Source: Mesorhizobium sp. 131-2-1
GTDB taxonomy: Bacteria; Pseudomonadota; Alphaproteobacteria; Rhizobiales; Rhizobiaceae
Direction: 5' to 3'
Assembly (NCBI RefSeq): GCF_016756535.1
Contig: NZ_AP023247.1
Coordinates: 3,348,501 to 3,412,500 of the forward strand
Length of the DNA stretch: 64,000 nucleotides
Position numbers and translations under genes: made by a program. A model generated the notes under the pieces. It searched no databases, had not been told where the DNA came from, and saw only the letters and a list, made by a program, of their open reading frames with translations. Below are positions 9,372 to 16,596 of the stretch, piece by piece (positions within the stretch are counted from its first letter, which is position 1; the number at the start of each line of letters is the position of its first letter).

Positions 9372-9950
9372 ATGGAAGATCGCATTCGCATCCGCTCGGA
9401 AGAGGTGCTGTCCGACGACTGGGCGGTCCTGAAGAAGACGGTGCTCGATTATCGCCGACGCGACGGGCAGTGGGAGACGCAGATCCGCCAGACCTACGAT
9501 CGCGGCGACGGCGCGGTGATCCTGCCCTTCGATCCGGCGCGCTCGACCGTGCTCCTGGTGCGGCAGTTCCGCTATCCGGCTTATGTCACCGGCCATCGCG
9601 AGCCGCTGATCGAGGCCTGCGCCGGCCTGCTCGACGAGAACGACCCGGAAACCTGCATCCGCAAGGAGGCGGAGGAAGAGCTCGGCTACCGGCTGAAGGA
9701 CGTCGAGCGGCTGTTCGCGCCCTATATGAGCCCGGGCAGCGTGACGGAGCGGCTCTGGTTCTTCGTCGCGCGCTACACGCCGGCCGACCGCATCTCGGCC
9801 GGCGGCGGCGCGCCGGAAGAGGGCGAGGACATCGAGGTCCTGGAGATGACGCTCGATGATGCTCTCGCCGGCATCGCCGACGGGCGGATCGTCGATGCCA
9901 AGACGATCATCCTGATCCAGCACCTGAAACTGTACCCGATCGCGGCCTGA
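9372..9950 (+). CDS. nudK: NudK-like Nudix pyrophosphatase
   Basis: 192 residues of the ADP-ribose/GDP-mannose pyrophosphatase type. The Nudix box runs through EACAGLLDENDPETCIRK and EAEEELGYRL, followed by the family-typical FAPYMSPGSVTERLWFFVA. The frame is open to 9318, but the ATG at 9372 has AAGGAG eight bases ahead and gives the usual N-terminus MEDRIRIRSEEVLSDDW. It hydrolyses sugar-nucleotide diphosphates; GDP-mannose is the best-known substrate of NudK. Confidence 0.85.
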   Translation: MEDRIRIRSEEVLSDDWAVLKKTVLDYRRRDGQWETQIRQTYDRGDGAVILPFDPARSTVLLVRQFRYPAYVTGHREPLIEACAGLLDENDPETCIRKEAEEELGYRLKDVERLFAPYMSPGSVTERLWFFVARYTPADRISAGGGAPEEGEDIEVLEMTLDDALAGIADGRIVDAKTIILIQHLKLYPIAA

Positions 9951-10034
9951 ACGCCGCTGCCGGGCGCTCAAGCATTTTCGCGTCCGCACATGGGCGGTTG
10001 ACGTTTGCGCCCGAAGCCCCGAAAAGCAACGGGC

Positions 10035-10120
10035 GCGGACGTGGCGGAACTGGTAGACGCAAGGGACTTAAAATCCCTCAGCCTATGGCTATCCGGGTTC
10101 GATTCCCGGCGTCCGCACCA
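10035..10120 (+). tRNA. tRNA-Leu (anticodon UAA)
   Basis: An 86-nt tRNA with an encoded CCA end. The acceptor stem GCGGACG pairs with CGTCCGC, the anticodon loop reads CTTAAAA, giving UAA, the long variable arm has an AGCC/GGCT stem, and the T arm CCGGG-TTCGATT-CCCGG pairs fully. It is the integration site of the element to its right. From the core at 10065-10079 onward, the 3' half probably came in with the element, and the host's own 3' half now lies at 21118-21173. Confidence 0.95.
10065..10079 (+). repeat. attL core
   Basis: 15-bp sequence GACTTAAAATCCCTC spanning part of the anticodon stem and loop of tRNA-Leu, identical at 21118-21132. Outside this block the two copies diverge on the 5' side and are only partly similar on the 3' side, so strand exchange most likely happened here, in the anticodon arm, as with many tRNA-targeting tyrosine recombinases. 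Confidence 0.85.
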
Positions 10121-10161
10121 TATTGAAATTGTTAGCTTATTCGCATTCTACCGCTGCGGTA

Positions 10162-10206
10162 GGCTACCCTGACAAAAGGTGACGTGGGTAGCCGTATGGG
10201 TAGCCG
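10162..10206. repeat. left integrase arm-type sites (putative)
   Basis: Two direct copies of GGGTAGCCG start at 10186 and 10198 (12-bp period), with an inverted partial copy GGCTACCC at 10162-10169. The same pair with the same period occurs at 20979 and 20991 inside the other end. Repeats of this kind, placed 65-120 bp from each core, are expected for the arm-binding domain of a lambda-type integrase. Function inferred from position and symmetry. Confidence 0.65.
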
Positions 10207-10211
10207 GTCCC

Positions 10212-10243
10212 GATAAGAAAAGCCCGCCACCGAAGCAGCGGGC
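10212..10243 (-). terminator. Rho-independent terminator at the left end of the element
   Basis: On the minus strand GCCCGC (10243-10238), a 10-base loop, GCGGGC (10227-10222) and then TTTTCTTATC. It lies about 25 bp after the stop of the last leftward gene of the element and should end its main transcript before the tRNA. Confidence 0.8.
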
Positions 10244-10266
10244 CATATTCCAACTCGGTTGGGATT

Positions 10267-10533
10267 TTAGGCTTCTAGCTGCCGTCGTTTGGCCCATTCC
10301 AGAAGCTCGAGTTGCCGATCTGCTGTCTGCCCCGCAATTCGCAGTAGCCTCCCTACGTCGCCGATCGCTTGGTTGACAAGGGCGTCTTGCCCCAAACCGG
10401 AAATGGGATCAATCGCCAGTTCGCAGACGCGGAGAATCGCACAGGCATCGTAAGCCCGATCGATGTCTGTTTCCGTGATCAGCGAATTGGCCGGTACGGC
10501 TGACAGTCTCGTGACCTTGGATTGCTCGCTCAT
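10267..10533 (-). CDS. small protein of unknown function (element)
   Basis: 88 residues, no signal peptide, mostly helical. It begins MSEQSKVTRLSAVPAN and ends with a charged helix ELLEWAKRRQLEA. The ATG overlaps the stop of the upstream Tat-signal gene by four bases (ATGA), so the two are probably translationally coupled. I do not recognise a family. It is the last leftward gene before the terminator and attL. Confidence 0.6.
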   Translation of the reverse strand: MSEQSKVTRLSAVPANSLITETDIDRAYDACAILRVCELAIDPISGLGQDALVNQAIGDVGRLLRIAGQTADRQLELLEWAKRRQLEA

Positions 10534-10982
10534 GACTGTGCCTCGAAGATGCGCGGGCCGTAGTGCACGGTGAAACTGCTCTCTGGTGTAAACCCCCTGC
10601 ATTTTCGACCGTCAATGTAAGACGTGAGGCGAAACCAGCGCTCGCCGTTCAGGTCACGCTCAGGCGCGCGCTCTACAAAGATCCTGTCGTGATCTTCGCC
10701 ATCGATTGTTGCGTACCACCCATCGCCTTCGTATTTCGTTGTCGTACGAAAAGCCGCGATCAATAGCCCGCACTGCTTGTCGCCGTTGGTATTGAATATC
10801 CACCGGTAGATGTTCGGGTCGAGCGCTTCGGCTGCTGCCTTCAGTTCATCAACAGCCGCCTGGAAGCGCTCGTGCGGATCAGGCTGTGAGAGGCTGGACG
10901 AGGCAAACGCCGCTGTGGCGCCCGCTGTGGCCGGTACGGAGGCAATAGCGCCAAGCGCGGCGCGACGTGTAATCGTGGTCAT
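10530..10982 (-). CDS. exported protein with twin-arginine signal (element)
   Basis: 150 residues. The N-terminus MTTITRRAALGAIASVPATAG followed by an alanine-rich hydrophobic stretch has the shape of a Tat signal peptide (TRRAALG), so the mature protein should be exported folded. The mature part has two cysteines, near DKQCGLL and GRKCRGF, and several aromatic residues. The ATG at 10982 has AGGAAG ahead of it and is chosen over an open extension to 11018. No family recognised. It looks like accessory cargo rather than a virion part. Confidence 0.65.
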   Translation of the reverse strand: MTTITRRAALGAIASVPATAGATAAFASSSLSQPDPHERFQAAVDELKAAAEALDPNIYRWIFNTNGDKQCGLLIAAFRTTTKYEGDGWYATIDGEDHDRIFVERAPERDLNGERWFRLTSYIDGRKCRGFTPESSFTVHYGPRIFEAQS

Positions 10983-11186
10983 GTGACTTCCTCTCAAAAT
11001 GTTGAGGAAGCCAGGCAAACGCCTAGCGAATCTGTGACGGAGTGCTAAATCTGATTTGTGTCACTGCAGGCCCTGCAAGGCTTCCGGTGGCAAAGTGCCG
11101 GCCGATGGGGCGAACCGTCGGTCGGCGCGCCTAAAGTGTTCTCATTCGCTGAAATGGTCAAGCCGATCCTTGGGGGGATAAAACCG

Positions 11187-11390
11187 ATGACAGAAGCGCT
11201 GCCTTACATCTCGATCATTTCCAGCCTGATCGCGGCCGGTCTTGGCATTCGCGCGGCCAGGATCGAGATCCGCAACTCGATGGACGATTTTATGAGCGAC
11301 ATCCAGCGCCAGGGACGATGGGCTGGCTATGCCGCTATCGCCGCTTGGGTCGCGGTCGTTGTGCAGGGCATAGACCGGCTGGTCGGATGA
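11187..11390 (+). CDS. small two-helix membrane protein (element)
   Basis: 67 residues, one of only two short genes in the element read rightward. Two hydrophobic helices, around residues 5-20 (LPYISIISSLIAAGLGI) and 45-62 (WAGYAAIAAWVAVVVQG), flank a polar segment with RIEIRNSMDDF. The ATG at 11187 follows a GGGGGG run; the frame is open back to 11058, but that part is not membrane-like. A holin-like role is conceivable from size and topology, but nothing beyond that supports it. Confidence 0.55.
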   Translation: MTEALPYISIISSLIAAGLGIRAARIEIRNSMDDFMSDIQRQGRWAGYAAIAAWVAVVVQGIDRLVG

Positions 11391-11431
11391 TCTAGCAGCC
11401 TCACCAGCGCGCGTTCTCGCCGGCCGCTGTT

Positions 11432-11758
11432 CTACACCGGCGAAGCGTCCCGCGCGTCCTGGCGCCCGCCTGTGGCCGCGTGCCACCGCAACCAAGCCCG
11501 CTCCGCCTCCTGCCGATAACCGGCCGGCATCGGCTGCCAGTCGGCGGGCGGATTCTTCATGCACCATTTGGCGTCACGATAGCCCCAATGCTCGAGCCCG
11601 ACCCTCTCGGAACCATCGAACCAGACCGACACGTTGAGCTTGGGAAAATGGAGCACCTTGGCTTGCCACCAAACCCGCTCGATATCGTATTCGCCGGCGC
11701 CCTCTTGCCAGCGTGTCCAGCCGCGGCCGGGCCGCTCTGTTAGCTCGCTGTCTCGCAT
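11432..11758 (-). CDS. tryptophan-rich small protein, unknown function (element)
   Basis: 108 residues with an unusual number of tryptophans (for example RGWTRWQEG, RVWWQAKVLHFP, AKWCMKNPPADWQP and RAWLRWHAATGG). No signal peptide or membrane segment. The ATG at 11758 has GAGG at good spacing; a further ATG lies five codons upstream without one. It lies between the two short rightward genes. No family recognised. Confidence 0.5.
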   Translation of the reverse strand: MRDSELTERPGRGWTRWQEGAGEYDIERVWWQAKVLHFPKLNVSVWFDGSERVGLEHWGYRDAKWCMKNPPADWQPMPAGYRQEAERAWLRWHAATGGRQDARDASPV

Positions 11759-11854
11759 TTGAGCCTCGGGCATATTAGCAATCGCTTGTATTTCGCCTCA
11801 AGCAGGATCATGATGGTTGCGCTTTCGGGGACTCTTTTTAGGGGAGGTTTTCCG

Positions 11855-12004
11855 ATGCGACTGGTTCTCTTGATCCTTGCCGCCGTTGCAACGTTCTTCG
11901 TCTGGGACAATCTGGCGAACAAGGGCGCCTATATGGCTCAGATCACCCGCACCATTGAGCAGGCCGAGAACTTCCAAGGACTGGTCAGGGTCACCTGGAA
12001 CTAG
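11855..12004 (+). CDS. very small membrane protein (element)
   Basis: 49 residues. The start is supported by GGGGAGG ahead of the ATG. It opens with a hydrophobic segment MRLVLLILAAVATFFVWDNL, then a polar tail with NKGAYMAQITRTIEQAENF. Its last bases overlap the end of the LamG gene on the other strand. It resembles other orphan small membrane proteins of rhizobial prophages. Function unknown. Confidence 0.45.
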   Translation: MRLVLLILAAVATFFVWDNLANKGAYMAQITRTIEQAENFQGLVRVTWN

Positions 12005-12771
12005 CTCCGCGGAAATGCAGCGGTCGGCACCGTGATCGAGGTATCGACGTCGTATCTGCAGACGCCCTTGGTGATGCGGATCTCATCCAGCCTGGAGTTG
12101 GCGTTGGTGACCCCGATGAACCGGCCAATCTCAAGAGCCTTCGTCGAATTGTTGATCGAGCTATCGGCCGGCGTGTAGGAGCCGAGCAACGTTCCATCGA
12201 GCCACGCCCGGATCTTACCCGACGAGTTTTTGGAGATGGCGACAAAGTGCCAGGTATCGAGCGAGATCGTGAGGTTGAGGAAATCGTGGGTCGTGCGCGA
12301 GCTGCCATTTGACGAGTAGTTGAAGGACAGCGCACTGGTCGCACCGCTGCTCTGGGTGTGATCAATGTCCCAGCCCCAATCGCCGAAGTCGCCATGACCG
12401 AAGAGCCAGCTGCCGCCGCCAACATTGCCATGCGGGTTGAACCAAAATTCGATCGTATATTGGTCCGAATTGCTGGAGGCCAGTTTCCAGTCGATGCTGT
12501 CGGGGATCGACACGTAATCGCCGCTGGTGTCGAGCACCAGGCAAGACGTCGAACTTGTGACAGCGGCCGTCGACGTGTCGATCTGCGCATTGCCGCCGAA
12601 AGTAATGGGGGAATGCGCAGACGGGCTCTCGTCCGTCGTGCTGGTCGCGCCGTTGGTGCCTTCGAAACCCAACAACAAAACGACATTCGCGAAATAGGGA
12701 TCGCTGCCACCGCCACCGCCGGCGGAAGGGCGCCGAGCACCGAACCCGGCAAGTTGGTTGACCATCAGCAT
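12001..12771 (-). CDS. LamG / concanavalin-like phage protein
   Basis: 256 residues. After a glycine-rich linker (PSAGGGGGSDPY) comes a jelly-roll lectin fold of the LamG type: NVVLLLGFEGTNGATSTTDES, a DYVSIPDS strand, QYTIEFWFNPHG, TWHFVAISKNSSGKIRAWLDG, and a final RLDEIRITKGVCRYD. Such domains occur in phage tail fibres and tail-tip proteins that bind sugars. The ATG overlaps the stop of the upstream gene as TAATG and has GGGAGG ahead. Its position just downstream of the tail-hub gene supports a receptor-binding role. Confidence 0.75.
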   Translation of the reverse strand: MLMVNQLAGFGARRPSAGGGGGSDPYFANVVLLLGFEGTNGATSTTDESPSAHSPITFGGNAQIDTSTAAVTSSTSCLVLDTSGDYVSIPDSIDWKLASSNSDQYTIEFWFNPHGNVGGGSWLFGHGDFGDWGWDIDHTQSSGATSALSFNYSSNGSSRTTHDFLNLTISLDTWHFVAISKNSSGKIRAWLDGTLLGSYTPADSSINNSTKALEIGRFIGVTNANSRLDEIRITKGVCRYDVDTSITVPTAAFPRS

Positions 12772-13466
12772 TATGCAGCCTCCCTCACCTCGTGGCGGAA
12801 AGGATTGATCCTCTCCCCGACCTCGTCCGGCCAGCGATGCAGCATCGTGGTCGAGACGCTGCCGCGTCGAACAACCGTCAGGTCGAGCCGTCCGCCGATC
12901 AGGTGTTGCCTGTCAGTGTTCGGATCGTCGGGATCGATCGGCACCGGAATGCGGCGGAAGAACTCGAAGATGTTCACCCCGTATCGGGACAGCCAAGTCT
13001 GCAAGGTCTCGTCCTTGTGCGGCGCCGGGATGCCGAAATCCCTCAGTGTCACCGCACGGCCGTCGCTGCCAAAGCCGAAGTACATCAAACCGGGATCGAT
13101 CAAGGTCCGCGGCTCGCACCCGTCGAATGTCTGCCTGGTGTGAAACCGTCTATGCGTCGGGCCGGCTGTCTCAGAGATGCCTGCGATTAGCACATCGATG
13201 TGCGGTTCCTCAGGGGCACTGCCTAGCGCCTCCTCAAGGTCCATCATCATCCGGTCGAACCCGACCCTCTCGGCCGAATGAATGACCCCTGACGTGACGA
13301 AATTAGCCAGGGCAACATTGCCGCGGGTGGCAACGGCCAACGGCAGACGTTCCGACACAGCGACCTTTCGCTTGATCTCCAATAGCACGCCGGCGCGATC
13401 GTAGACGGCGCCATCAGTGAGCAAGATGCACGCGTCCGACGACACTGCCGAGAGGATTCCGGACAT
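12771..13466 (-). CDS. phage protein of unknown function, possibly Ntn-hydrolase-like
   Basis: 231 residues. The opening MSGILSAVSSDACILLTDGAVYD and the following IKRKVAVSERLPLAVATRGN resemble the first beta strands of proteasome-like Ntn folds seen in some phage genes, but there is no N-terminal Thr, Ser or Cys after the start Met that could clearly act as a nucleophile. The assignment is tentative. It starts two bases after the tail-hub stop and is followed by the LamG gene, so it belongs to the same translational series. Confidence 0.6.
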   Translation of the reverse strand: MSGILSAVSSDACILLTDGAVYDRAGVLLEIKRKVAVSERLPLAVATRGNVALANFVTSGVIHSAERVGFDRMMMDLEEALGSAPEEPHIDVLIAGISETAGPTHRRFHTRQTFDGCEPRTLIDPGLMYFGFGSDGRAVTLRDFGIPAPHKDETLQTWLSRYGVNIFEFFRRIPVPIDPDDPNTDRQHLIGGRLDLTVVRRGSVSTTMLHRWPDEVGERINPFRHEVREAA

Positions 13467-13468
13467 TT

Positions 13469-15208
13469 TCAAGCTCCCATGATTTCGGTGATGAACTGCG
13501 AAGCGTCGACGGTCAGACCGGCCAGCGTGCATTCCTCTTCGATCACTTCGGAAAGCGGAACCGGTACGACCGCGGCGCGAGGCAGATACCAGAGACGCAG
13601 AGAGACGCCGGCCAGGCCGGTAGCGACGAACATCATTTGCCAGCGGTCGTTGAAGCCGGAGTAATAATAATCGGTGGATGTCCTGCCATCCCATGTCGTC
13701 GTGCTCGCAACGACGTGCTGCACCTCTGACAGGTCGGAAACGCGGTAGATGTAAACGTCGTTTTTGCCGCTACCGGAATTTTGCTTGATGGCGACCTGAT
13801 CAGACGCGACCTTCATGCGCTTCGACAGCATCGGATCGGTGTAGGGGAGCGCGCCGCTCAGGCTGTTCACCTTGGAGCGCAGCAGCGACGACAGATCGGG
13901 CGTATAGACATACACGCTACCGTTCGTGTCCTCGATGATGACGGAATCGCTCTCCTCGTCGTAGAAGCAGGCCCTGGCGCTGGCAGAGAAGACCGACAGC
14001 GTGACGGTTGATACCACCGGCCCGAAGGTATCCCACGAGATCACGGTGATGACCTTTGACCCGCCTGTGAAGACCCAGTCATCGACGGCATAGAGGCGCG
14101 AAGGGGAAGCGCTGAGCGTGCGGGTGCTGCGGGTGCTGATCGTTTCCTGCCAGACGATCGAATAGCCGGTGCCTGTGTTAGACAGGCAGGTGAGCGTCTG
14201 TCCTTCCTGGTTGAAGACGAACAGATAGTTGATGCCACCAAAGCTGATGTCATCCATGCAGCAATTCAGGATCGGTGCCGCCGGCCCCACGCCCGCGATG
14301 TCAGCTTCGAACGCTCCCGTTGCCGCGTCGAAGACCCTGATGCCGGGATTGAGCGCATAGCTCACCACCACTTTGTTGATGTCGGTGATGTGCACCGAAT
14401 AGGCGTCGTGCGGCAGCGTATTGGTGGCGATCACCGTCCCTGCAGGTAGCCTCTCGATGTAAAGCGTAGTGCCTTCAGCATTGGCGAAGTAGTCACCATT
14501 GCTGTCTGTTTTCCACGGGCTGTTGCCGGCGCCGGTTGGTGTGACACTTGCCGTCGCCAAGCTCTGCGCCTTGGTGATCTCTGCCTCGATGTTCGGCACG
14601 CGGATGCCGAACTCGTCAAGCGGCAGATTCTTGATCACCGCATAGACGATGCCCGGCCATGCCGGCACCTGACCGGCACCACGGTCAGCCTCGATATCGG
14701 GATCCGGCTCCTGCGTATCTGTGCCGAGGTAGAGCTTGATCGAGGCGCCCTTGGCGACACCAATGCCGCGCCCGCCATTGTCGATCGCATCCTGCAGCGC
14801 CTCGAACGAGACGTTGAAGATCAGCTTGTCATCGGCCCAGATGCGGGTGATGCCGGAGGCTGGACCATTCCAGGCGAAGGCGACGGCGAACGTCGCGGTA
14901 TAACTGTAGGTCGTCACCTCCGGGCCTAGCGCCTTGCCCTGCCTCTCGGTCTTGACGTGCTCGTCGACCTTGTCGCCCTTGAGCCAGATCACGGCGCCGG
15001 CGGTGCGAACCGCTCCATGCCAGCGGGTGAGCTGTTCGCCATAGCGAGACGTCTGTGCTTTCAGGCTCTCGGCGCGCGGCCCTTTGATCTTCTGCGGGAA
15101 GAAGTAGGCGATCGCCAGATTGATGCCGACGCCGACCGCAGTCGTGACGATGCTGCCAAGCAATCCGCCGCCAACGGCAGCACCAGCAAGAGGAGCGATG
15201 AAAGCCAT
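13469..15208 (-). CDS. phage tail hub / baseplate protein, C-terminally short
   Basis: 579 residues. The N-terminus has a hydrophobic helix (residues 5-35), then the features of the GTA gp15/lambda J-like hub: TRWHGAVRTAGAVIWLKG, TATFAVAFAWNGPASGITRIWADDK, and VPAWPGIVYAVIKNLPLDEFG. About 270 residues of beta-rich sequence follow (roughly 225-500), rich in short repeats of strand-turn-strand, possibly a propeller. The end, PLSEVIEEECTLAGLTVDAS, is the motif that in relatives starts the second half, yet the protein stops about ten residues later. A good GAGGAGG precedes the ATG. Confidence 0.75.
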   Translation of the reverse strand: MAFIAPLAGAAVGGGLLGSIVTTAVGVGINLAIAYFFPQKIKGPRAESLKAQTSRYGEQLTRWHGAVRTAGAVIWLKGDKVDEHVKTERQGKALGPEVTTYSYTATFAVAFAWNGPASGITRIWADDKLIFNVSFEALQDAIDNGGRGIGVAKGASIKLYLGTDTQEPDPDIEADRGAGQVPAWPGIVYAVIKNLPLDEFGIRVPNIEAEITKAQSLATASVTPTGAGNSPWKTDSNGDYFANAEGTTLYIERLPAGTVIATNTLPHDAYSVHITDINKVVVSYALNPGIRVFDAATGAFEADIAGVGPAAPILNCCMDDISFGGINYLFVFNQEGQTLTCLSNTGTGYSIVWQETISTRSTRTLSASPSRLYAVDDWVFTGGSKVITVISWDTFGPVVSTVTLSVFSASARACFYDEESDSVIIEDTNGSVYVYTPDLSSLLRSKVNSLSGALPYTDPMLSKRMKVASDQVAIKQNSGSGKNDVYIYRVSDLSEVQHVVASTTTWDGRTSTDYYYSGFNDRWQMMFVATGLAGVSLRLWYLPRAAVVPVPLSEVIEEECTLAGLTVDASQFITEIMGA

Positions 15209-15211
15209 TTT

Positions 15212-15616
15212 TCAGGCGGCCTCCTCGTCCAGCGGCGTTTCGCGTGGCACCGGACCCGGTTCGCCAGGCGCCGGGCCGTGGTCGAGCAGGGAGGCGTAAT
15301 GGCAAGGATCTCGCCAGTACACGGAATCCAAACCGGCAACGCAGGCGCGGACAAAAGCCAGGTCGAATGATGGCCTCGACTTCCGATCCTCGGCGGAAAG
15401 CTGATGCATGGCCTGCAACTTTGCCGCGCTGGTCAAGCGAGCCTCCGGGCTCCAAGTCACATCGCCGCAAATCTCCACCAGAAGCGTGGCGTCGGCGAGG
15501 TCCAGAACGCTATCGATCTCGCGCCGCACCAGAGCGAGCCGCTCCGGCGACTGGTGATCGTGCAGGCCTACGCCGCGGTGCTCGCCGATCGTCGGGATGC
15601 GGTCGCCGCTTCTCAT
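15212..15616 (-). CDS. hypothetical protein (element)
   Basis: 134 residues, no signal or membrane segment. It has a helical middle (LALVRREIDSVLDLADATLL, RLTSAAKLQAMHQLSAEDR) and a Pro-rich acidic tail. The stop lies three bases before the tail-hub start; its own ATG overlaps the stop of the upstream gene by four bases and has AAAGGCGG ahead. Its place, just before the tail gene, is that of a head-tail or tail assembly gene in larger phages, but the sequence gives no family. Confidence 0.55.
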   Translation of the reverse strand: MRSGDRIPTIGEHRGVGLHDHQSPERLALVRREIDSVLDLADATLLVEICGDVTWSPEARLTSAAKLQAMHQLSAEDRKSRPSFDLAFVRACVAGLDSVYWRDPCHYASLLDHGPAPGEPGPVPRETPLDEEAA

Positions 15617-15867
15617 CGCTTACCGCCTTTCAGCAGGATCAGCGCGCGCTCTGAAATCCGGTCGTTTTCGGCCCCGTCGCCGCCGTCCTTTTTGCGGCCG
15701 CCACGCGCTATGAGCGCCTTCGCTGCAGCCAGGCGCGCCGAAGCCGGCGCCGATCGGTCGGAAGCTATTTCACGAAGCACGGTCAACGGGTCGACGCTGT
15801 CGACGTCGACGCCCGCAAGCGCCCGTTTCGATGCCGCGGCCCTGGTCGGACGTCCCCGTTTCGCCAT
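15613..15867 (-). CDS. small basic protein, possible terminase-small-subunit relative
   Basis: 84 residues, opening MAKRGRPTRAAASKRALAG and continuing DPLTVLREIASDRSAPASARLAAAKALI, a helical pattern shared with some phage small terminase and other short DNA-binding proteins. The basic N-terminus fits DNA binding. It lacks the length of a full small terminase, and no large terminase is present. The ATG at 15867 with GAGG ahead is preferred to a TTG at 15882. Confidence 0.5.
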   Translation of the reverse strand: MAKRGRPTRAAASKRALAGVDVDSVDPLTVLREIASDRSAPASARLAAAKALIARGGRKKDGGDGAENDRISERALILLKGGKR

Positions 15868-16073
15868 TGAAATTCGCCTCAATTCGATTTTCTAGACTTC
15901 ACTCGGCGCGCGCACGAAAAGTGTCCGTGACCCCGGGGCGGTCTGGGCACCCGTCGCAACTTTCGATTGTCGATGGCCCCCCCCTGGGTATGGTCGGCGA
16001 CGGCTACCGCCAGCATCCTGATTGATTGCAGCCGTCGCCGTTGATCTCGATGTGCGGGGCGCGTCATTCGAGA
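15868..16073. other. non-coding gap inside the element
   Basis: About 200 bases between the 107-residue and 84-residue genes, the longest non-coding space in the leftward gene series. It contains a run of eight C at about 15981 and GC-rich segments. No gene could be supported. It could hold an internal promoter for the late-like genes (small basic protein, tail hub and LamG), but no clear -35/-10 pair was seen. Confidence 0.4.
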
Positions 16074-16397
16074 TCAATCCTTCACCGCGCGTATGCTTTC
16101 GCGCCGGTCGGCATAGCTGGCATTGTTGCGGCCGACGGAAGCAGCGAGCAGTCGGAAGACCTTGCTTGCGAGTTCGTCGAGTTGCTGATCTCTGGCGCTA
16201 CCGATGGCCTGCAGGGCTGCGGTGTAAGCGATGCCATGAAGCCGGTGAGCCTCGTCCTCGTCCATAAGCAGCGGCAAGCCCTTGTTGGCGTCGGTCTCAG
16301 CGGCGTTGACCGCGCCGACAAGCAACCTACGTATCGACGCCGGCGAAGCGCCGGTCTCTGCGGCTACGCGGGCGATCTCCTGTTCGGCTTCAGTCAT
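16074..16397 (-). CDS. hypothetical helical protein (element)
   Basis: 107 residues, largely helical: MTEAEQEIARVAAETGASPASIRRLLVG resembles a helix-turn-helix start, followed by HRLHGIAYTAALQAIGSARDQ and a C-terminal basic helix. The ATG lies inside the end of the upstream 68-residue gene (8-base overlap). No family recognised. Confidence 0.5.
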   Translation of the reverse strand: MTEAEQEIARVAAETGASPASIRRLLVGAVNAAETDANKGLPLLMDEDEAHRLHGIAYTAALQAIGSARDQQLDELASKVFRLLAASVGRNNASYADRRESIRAVKD

Positions 16398-16596
16398 CGG
16401 GCTTGCCTTTCACGAATGCGTCCAGAGAAACGACGTATTCAGCGATCCCGCGCTCTTTGGCCTTCTGCCTCTGGCGCTCGCGGGCGGCCATGTGCTTGTT
16501 CCATTTCGCTTCGCCATAGAGCGCGATGCCGACCGCATTGACCTCCTCGGCATTGCGCGGCTGATGGCGGAGCGGGTTGCGAGTCTTGTCAGTCAT
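16390..16596 (-). CDS. small basic protein (element)
   Basis: 68 residues, very rich in Lys and Arg, with a likely helix WNKHMAARERQRQKAKERG. The start ATG overlaps the end of the prohead protease gene by eight bases, so it is coupled to it. No family recognised; the charge suggests nucleic acid or scaffold binding, which is inference only. Confidence 0.5.
   Translation of the reverse strand: MTDKTRNPLRHQPRNAEEVNAVGIALYGEAKWNKHMAARERQRQKAKERGIAEYVVSLDAFVKGKPDD

Noticed and set aside
8048..9391. A 447-codon open frame on the minus strand
   Set aside because: It is another frame of the old-yellow-enzyme gene, with an arginine-rich composition and no family motif.
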